10,046 nt of DNA from Alphaproteobacteria bacterium (GTDB lineage: Bacteria; Pseudomonadota; Alphaproteobacteria; Rickettsiales; SXRF01), in the NCBI GenBank assembly GCA_019243895.1, contig JAFATP010000071.1, positions 1 through 10,046 of the forward strand. The letters are read 5' to 3'. How positions within the stretch are numbered: the first letter of the stretch is position 1; every line of letters starts with the position of its first letter. The translations under genes were made by a program, and so were the position numbers. This document shows positions 6,516 to 10,046 of the stretch, one piece after another. The notes beneath the pieces are model-generated. The model was given only the letters and a program-made list of their open reading frames with translations. It did no database searches and was not told the origin of the DNA.

Positions 6516-7019
6516 TTACAGGCGGCTTTTGCATTCAGCGTAGCGCGCGTTGAACTCATCCAGCCGCAGCGTGTTGGAGAAGGGCGGGTTGCGCGAGTTA
6601 TTGCCCCGCATCTCCGGCTCGTTCCATTCCACATAGGCTACATCGCCGGCGCGTAGGTCCTGCACGATGGCCTCTGTTTGACCGGCGGGAAACATGCCGC
6701 CGCCGGTACGGTACACATGCTGATTGACCCTAAGCGTAAGTTCCGCGCCGGGGGCCATTGTGCGTTCGCTTGAAACCTGGTGCACGATGGCGTGGGAAGC
6801 ATCCCGCATCAGCACCACGCGAATGGCGTTATGTCCCGCCGTTACAGCGCAGCCGGGGCGGCCATCACCGGAAGCGGGATAAGGCTCCGCCACCCAGTGC
6901 GGCGAAAAAAGAGGCGGCTGGAAATCCACATTTGTGCCCCCCGGTTGCGGCCGCATCATGCAGGCGGAAAGGGCCAGCGGCAACAGGCCGCACCAGCGGA
7001 TTGGGGAATATCGGGGCAC
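6516..7019 (-). CDS. putative lipoprotein, 167 aa, function unknown
   Basis: A GTG start at 7019 is supported by GGAGGAGG (7029-7022 on the minus strand), whose GGAGG core is 5 bases from the start. The N-terminus is a lipoprotein signal: Arg3 and Arg8, a hydrophobic run (CGLLPLAL), and lipobox L17-S18-A19-C20, so lipidation at C20 is predicted. The mature protein (about 148 residues) has a Pro-rich linker, then beta-type alternation (AIRVVLMRD, AELTLRVNQHVYR, DVAYVEWNEP). Two more cysteines, C57 and C163, could pair in the periplasm. The C-terminal part (NTLRLDEFNARYAECKSRL) looks helical. I recognise no known domain. The gene converges on the glycine-zipper gene and is divergent from rplY, with 140 bases between the start codons. 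The reading frame, ribosome binding site and lipobox make a real gene very likely; the function is unassigned. Confidence 0.82.
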   Translation of the reverse strand: MPRYSPIRWCGLLPLALSACMMRPQPGGTNVDFQPPLFSPHWVAEPYPASGDGRPGCAVTAGHNAIRVVLMRDASHAIVHQVSSERTMAPGAELTLRVNQHVYRTGGGMFPAGQTEAIVQDLRAGDVAYVEWNEPEMRGNNSRNPPFSNTLRLDEFNARYAECKSRL

Positions 7020-7042
7020 TGCCTCCTCCGTATTTCATTCTG

Positions 7043-7071
7043 AATTTAAGAGGTTGGGCGGATTCGGTCTA
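7043..7071 (-). promoter_or_regulatory. weak candidate promoter for the minus-strand lipoprotein
   Basis: Read on the minus strand, TAGACC (7071-7066) and TAAATT (7048-7043) are 17 bases apart, with 4 of 6 matches each to sigma70 consensus. Transcription would begin about 15-20 bases before the GTG at 7019. This is a modest match placed at the right distance, and it lies just beside the strong rplY promoter on the opposite strand. Confidence 0.28.
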
Positions 7072-7095
7072 GCAAAAACCCTATCCGCATCCTCA

Positions 7096-7123
7096 TTGAC
7101 AGGATTGGCAATATGGTTATAAT
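7096..7123 (+). promoter_or_regulatory. consensus sigma70 promoter of rplY-pth
   Basis: TTGACA (7096-7101) and TATAAT (7118-7123) are both exact consensus hexamers, separated by 16 bases. The expected transcription start is near 7130, giving a leader of about 30 bases before the rplY ATG at 7160. An exact match at both hexamers indicates a strong housekeeping promoter, in line with a ribosomal protein gene. Confidence 0.88.
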
Positions 7124-7159
7124 CCCGCACTCTTTAAGCAAAATCTGGAGAATTCCGTT

Positions 7160-7849
7160 ATGACCGCCGTCCCCGCCACGTTGAAAGCCGAACGCCGCGC
7201 CCATGCCGGCAAGGGTATCGCCCGCGCGTTGCGGCGCGAAGGCAAGGTGCCGGGCGTGCTTTACGGCAAGAATTATCTCCCTGTGCCGCTGGCGCTGACC
7301 GCCGGGGAATTGCGCCAATGCTATCTCAAGGGACGTTTCCGCAGCCGCATCGTGCAGCTGGATCTGGGAGGGGAGGTCATTAAGGTATTGCCGCGCGATG
7401 TGCAGCTGCACCCGGTGACGGATGTGATCGAGCATGTGGATTTCCTGAAAGTGGATGACACCACCACCATCCGCGTCTTCGTGCCGGTGAAATTCCTGAA
7501 CACGGATAAATCCTCAGGCTTGAAGCGCGGCGGCGTGCTGAATATCGTGCGCCACGACATTGAATGCATCTGCCGTCCGGACGCCATCCCGGCACATATT
7601 GACGTGGACGTGCTGAATCTCAATATCGGCGACTCCGTGCATATCGTAGATGTGAAGCTTCCGGAGGGTGTGACGCCCGCCATTCGCCGCAACTTCACGG
7701 TGGCCACCATCGCCGGCCGCAGCGCCGAGGTGGAAGAGGAGGCGGCGCCCACCGCCGCCGCCGCCGCGGCTGCCGCGCCCGCTGCCGGTGCGCCTGCGGA
7801 AGCCGGCAAGGCCGAAACGCCGGCGGCCAAAAAGGAAGAAAAGAAATAG
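7160..7849 (+). CDS. rplY: 50S ribosomal protein bL25, long (Ctc/TL5) form
   Basis: Ribosomal protein that binds 5S rRNA in the central protuberance of the large subunit. At 229 residues it is the two-domain Ctc/TL5 form rather than the 94-residue E. coli L25. The N-terminal L25 domain (about 6-94) shows KGIARALRREGKVPGVLYGK (18-37), the conserved start of the fold, and DVQLHPVTDVIEHVDFLKV (80-98) at its end. The C-terminal TL5 domain (about 102-188) has IRVFVPVKFLN (104-114), then G-V-L-N and IPAHIDVDVLNLNIGDSVHI (143-162). Residues 189-229 are a low-complexity Glu-, then Ala-, then Lys-rich tail ending in KKEEKK, common in alphaproteobacterial copies. GGAG at 7147-7150 lies 9 bases before the ATG. 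The gene is driven by the consensus promoter upstream, and pth follows after 9 bases, so the two form an operon. Confidence 0.97.
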   Translation: MTAVPATLKAERRAHAGKGIARALRREGKVPGVLYGKNYLPVPLALTAGELRQCYLKGRFRSRIVQLDLGGEVIKVLPRDVQLHPVTDVIEHVDFLKVDDTTTIRVFVPVKFLNTDKSSGLKRGGVLNIVRHDIECICRPDAIPAHIDVDVLNLNIGDSVHIVDVKLPEGVTPAIRRNFTVATIAGRSAEVEEEAAPTAAAAAAAAPAAGAPAEAGKAETPAAKKEEKK

Positions 7850-7858
7850 CGTTTTTCC

Positions 7859-8437
7859 ATGTGGCTGCTTGCCGGTTTGGGGAATCCCGGCGAGCGTTAT
7901 GCCGGCAATCGCCACAATGTGGGGTTTATGGCGGCCGACGCCATTTCCGCGCGATATGAATTTTCTTCTTACCTGAAAAAATTCGGCGGCCTGTTCACCG
8001 ATGGCCGCATCGCTAACCAGCGCCTGCTGCTGCTGAAACCGATGACGTTTATGAACCGTTCCGGCCTTCCGGTGGCGGAGGCGCTGGGCTTTTATAGGCT
8101 GCCGCCCGAGCGGTTGATCGTGGTGCATGACGAACTGGATTTGCCCCTGGGCGGCGTACGCGTAAAAAAAGGCGGCGGCGCCGGCGGGCACAACGGCATC
8201 AAGGATATCGACAGGATCGTTGGCCCGGATTATTTTCGTGTGCGCGTGGGCATCGGGCATCCCGGCGATAAGAACCTGGTGACGGATTATGTCCTTTCGG
8301 ATTTCCGCCCGGAGGAAGTGCGGGCGATTAACGCGGTCCTCTCCGCGATAGCCCAGCATCTCCCTTTTTTATTGACGCAAGAGGCGGCCGCATTCAGCAA
8401 TGCGGTTAAAACCACGGCGGCAGCCGGTCTCGGCTGA
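7859..8437 (+). CDS. pth: peptidyl-tRNA hydrolase
   Basis: Cytoplasmic enzyme that cleaves the ester bond of peptidyl-tRNAs released from stalled ribosomes, recycling the tRNA. At 192 residues it has the usual family length (E. coli 194). Motifs in order are LLAGLGNPGERYAGNRHNVGF (3-23, split here as LLAGLGNPG and RHNVGF) with N9 and the catalytic His19, KPMTFMNRSG (60-69) with N66, VVHDELDLPLG (88-98) with Asp91, and GGGAGGHNGIKDI (105-117) with N112. These match E. coli N10, H20, N68, D93 and N114. The start follows rplY by 9 bases. No good Shine-Dalgarno is adjacent (the purine-rich GGAAGAAAAG ends within rplY, more than 10 bases away), so coupling to rplY translation is likely. The 3' end overlaps convergent lysA by 32 bp. 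ychF, which often follows pth, is not here. Confidence 0.97.
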   Translation: MWLLAGLGNPGERYAGNRHNVGFMAADAISARYEFSSYLKKFGGLFTDGRIANQRLLLLKPMTFMNRSGLPVAEALGFYRLPPERLIVVHDELDLPLGGVRVKKGGGAGGHNGIKDIDRIVGPDYFRVRVGIGHPGDKNLVTDYVLSDFRPEEVRAINAVLSAIAQHLPFLLTQEAAAFSNAVKTTAAAGLG

Positions 8438-9668
8438 ATAATTCCTCATAGGATTGCCTGGTTTTTACAACGGCGAATTCGCTGCCTCGCACCATGACCT
8501 CCGCCGGCAGCAGCCGCGCGTTATACGTGGACGCCATGGAGGCGCCGTAGGCTCCGGCGCTGCGAAACGCCAGCAAATCGCCCGCGGCGGGGAGAGAGAG
8601 TTTTCGCGCCTGGGCAAAGATATCCCCGGTTTCGCATACCGGGCCCACCACATCTGCTTCTTCCACGGCGGCGCCGCCTTCCGGCTTGCGCACCGGCACG
8701 ATATCGTGATGGGCCTCATACAGCGAAGGGCGGATTAAATCATTCATGCCGGCGTCCACCACGATGAATTTCCGTCCCGCCGTGCGCTTAACATAAATCA
8801 CGCGGGTGACGAGAATGCCGGCATTGCCCGCCAGCACGCGCCCCGGCTCAAAGATGAGCTGCGCGTCGATGCCGTCCATTTCCCGCCGTACCAGCTGCGC
8901 ATAAGCCTCGGGCAGCGGAGGCGCTTCGTCATGATACGGAATGCCAAGCCCTCCGCCCAGATCCACGGTGCGGATGCCATGCCCGGCCTGCCGCAACGTG
9001 CCGACGAACATGCGCAAGCGGCTAAACGCCTCGGCGAAGGGCGCGAGCGAAGTGAGCTGCGAGCCGATATGCATGGAAACGCCCTGCACCCGGATGCCGG
9101 GGAGGGCGGCGGCCAGCGCATAAAGCGGCGGCGCCTCGCTCATCGGCACGCCGAATTTGGTGTCCTTTGCCCCGGTGGCGATTTTCGCGTGGGTGCCGGA
9201 AGCCACGTCCGGGTTCACCCGCACCGCGACAGCGGCCGTTGCCCCCTTGGCGGAGGCCACGGCGCTCAGTGCGCGCAGCTCCGGCTCCGATTCCACATTG
9301 AATTGGAAAATGCCCTCTTCCAGAGCGAACGCCATTTCCGCTTCCGTCTTGCCGACGCCGGAAAATACGATGCGGGAGGCGGGCACGCCGGCTCTCCGCG
9401 CCAGAAGAATTTCCCCTTGGGAAACCACATCCGCCCCTGCACCCGCCTGCGCCAGCGTTGCCAGCACCGCCAGGCTGCCGTTGGCTTTCACCGCGAAGCA
9501 GACCAGCGGCGCGGCATGGGCGAAGCTGGCGGAAAACACCTGGTAATGGCGCAGCAATGTGGCGGTCGAATAGCAATAGAACGGCGTGCCCACGGCATCG
9601 GCGATGCGCGGCAGCGGCACGTCCTCCGCGCAATACCGCCCCTCCGCGTTATAGGAAAAATGGTCCAT
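8406..9668 (-). CDS. lysA: diaminopimelate decarboxylase
   Basis: PLP-dependent enzyme of the last step of lysine synthesis, converting meso-2,6-diaminopimelate to L-lysine and CO2 in the cytoplasm. It is 420 residues long, normal for the fold-type III family (TIM barrel plus C-terminal beta domain). Visible motifs are FAVKAN (58-63) with the PLP Schiff-base Lys61, HIGSQ (200-204), the phosphate-binding GGGLG (238-242), EPGR (274-277) and CETGD (345-349), whose Cys345 and Glu346 are the C-terminal-domain catalytic residues contributed to the neighbouring subunit. DAGMNDLIRPSLYEAHH (305-321) and the terminal LPPWF are also typical. The ATG at 9668 lies 5 bases after the stop of lptM with no clear Shine-Dalgarno, so coupled translation in an argH-lptM-lysA operon is expected. 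Confidence 0.98.
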   Translation of the reverse strand: MDHFSYNAEGRYCAEDVPLPRIADAVGTPFYCYSTATLLRHYQVFSASFAHAAPLVCFAVKANGSLAVLATLAQAGAGADVVSQGEILLARRAGVPASRIVFSGVGKTEAEMAFALEEGIFQFNVESEPELRALSAVASAKGATAAVAVRVNPDVASGTHAKIATGAKDTKFGVPMSEAPPLYALAAALPGIRVQGVSMHIGSQLTSLAPFAEAFSRLRMFVGTLRQAGHGIRTVDLGGGLGIPYHDEAPPLPEAYAQLVRREMDGIDAQLIFEPGRVLAGNAGILVTRVIYVKRTAGRKFIVVDAGMNDLIRPSLYEAHHDIVPVRKPEGGAAVEEADVVGPVCETGDIFAQARKLSLPAAGDLLAFRSAGAYGASMASTYNARLLPAEVMVRGSEFAVVKTRQSYEELFSRDRLPPWF

Positions 9669-9673
9669 GACGA

Positions 9674-9856
9674 TTAAGGCTGCTGATCGGCGGGCGCGGC
9701 ATTATCCTGCGTATCTTTCTCCAGCGTCTTCTGCCGGTCATGCTCTTTTTTCGCCTCGTCCGCGGCGATCTGAGAAGGTGTTTTCAGCGAGCCCTTATGC
9801 CCGCAGGCGCAGAGCGGCAGCAACAGGAGCATCGCCAAGGGCAGCAGCTTGTTCAT
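9674..9856 (-). CDS. lptM: LptM (YifL)-type small lipoprotein
   Basis: A 60-residue lipoprotein. The hydrophobic signal (residues 4-15) ends in lipobox L15-C16-A17-C18, followed directly by G-H-K-G-S-L, the C-G-x-K-G-x-L hallmark of LptM. In E. coli LptM helps the LptDE lipopolysaccharide translocon mature; whether that holds here is inferred from family membership. The rest is a charged, low-complexity tail (Ala, Asp, Glu, Lys, Gln) with little conservation. The ATG at 9856 is preferred over one at 9874 because GGGAGA (9869-9864 on the minus strand) sits 7 bases before it, the argH stop overlaps it as ATGA (9853-9856), and the longer form would put an acidic stretch before the signal. The position between argH and lysA is the classic alphaproteobacterial arrangement. 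Confidence 0.88.
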   Translation of the reverse strand: MNKLLPLAMLLLLPLCACGHKGSLKTPSQIAADEAKKEHDRQKTLEKDTQDNAAPADQQP

Positions 9857-10046
9857 GCGAGTTTCTCCCGCCATGCCCTGGCCTGCGCCCGCACCTGTTC
9901 CGGCGCGGTGCCGCCGAAGCTGGTTTTACTTTCCGCGGATTTGCGTGCGCCCAGCACGCCGAACACTGCTTCGGTTATGCGCGGTTCAACCGATTGCATG
10001 GCTTCCAGGGGCAGCGCGTGCAGGCCGAGTCCCTGCCCGGAGGCGA
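9853..10046 (-). CDS. argH: argininosuccinate lyase, C-terminal part (5' end outside window)
   Basis: Final enzyme of arginine synthesis, splitting argininosuccinate into arginine and fumarate. Only the last 63 whole codons are present, because the gene enters from the right edge of the window. The frame reads LPLEAMQSVEPRITEAVF, then GARKSAESKTSFGGTAPEQV, and ends in ARAWREKLA. This is the typical ArgH C-terminus (the LPLExMQxVEPRI and S-x-x-S-x-x-S-F-G-G-T-A-P segments). The TGA stop overlaps the ATG of lptM in an ATGA junction, so lptM is probably translated by coupling. Confidence 0.95.
   Translation of the reverse strand, partial: ASGQGLGLHALPLEAMQSVEPRITEAVFGVLGARKSAESKTSFGGTAPEQVRAQARAWREKLA

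Noticed and set aside
7514..8359. Minus-strand frame of 281 codons across rplY and pth
   Set aside because: It spans two well-identified plus-strand genes and has low-complexity Gly/Arg stretches; no support for coding.
1..10046. CRISPR array, tRNA, rRNA, IS element or phage gene
   Set aside because: No regularly spaced repeats, no cloverleaf or rRNA-like segment and no transposase or integrase motif was seen on either strand.

Overview
The window looks like chromosomal DNA of a moderately GC-rich alphaproteobacterium. The main evidence is the block argH - lptM - lysA (minus strand, 4-bp and 5-nt junctions), a gene order I know from many Alphaproteobacteria. An rplY (long Ctc/TL5 form) - pth pair, and a small SAM-dependent methyltransferase of a type I associate with that class, agree with this. 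No phage, IS, CRISPR, tRNA or rRNA signal is visible, and no gene-free stretch exceeds about 140 bases. The order and genus cannot be told from the sequence.

Layout. 1-1036 (+): 3' part of an APC-family amino acid permease, then a 58-codon gene for a tiny putative lipoprotein. 1046-2998 (-): a full-length Slt70-like soluble lytic transglycosylase. 3053-3781 (+): a methyltransferase-like protein, divergent from slt. 3849-5831 (+): a tightly packed potassium-transport cluster made of a 29-aa membrane micro-ORF, kdpF (30 aa) and a complete kdpA (600 aa). 5935-6462 (+): a glycine-zipper protein with its own strong ribosome binding site, ending at a bidirectional terminator. 6516-7019 (-): an unrecognised lipoprotein. 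7096-8437 (+): a perfect-consensus sigma70 promoter followed by rplY and pth. 8406-10046 (-): lysA, lptM and the 3' end of argH.

How the genes fit together. Several products act at the cell envelope: the lytic transglycosylase remodels murein, LptM is a small outer-membrane lipoprotein, two further lipoproteins are predicted, and LysA makes lysine from meso-diaminopimelate, the murein precursor. rplY and pth both serve translation (5S rRNA-binding protein; peptidyl-tRNA recycling). The most unusual point is the kdp cluster. KdpA, the K+-selective subunit, is intact with all four selectivity-filter segments, but kdpB (the ATPase) and kdpC do not follow. The next gene is the glycine-zipper protein, and no kdpB remnant is visible in the roughly 100 bases between them. 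Either kdpBC lie elsewhere in the genome, or this is a reduced kdpFA unit.
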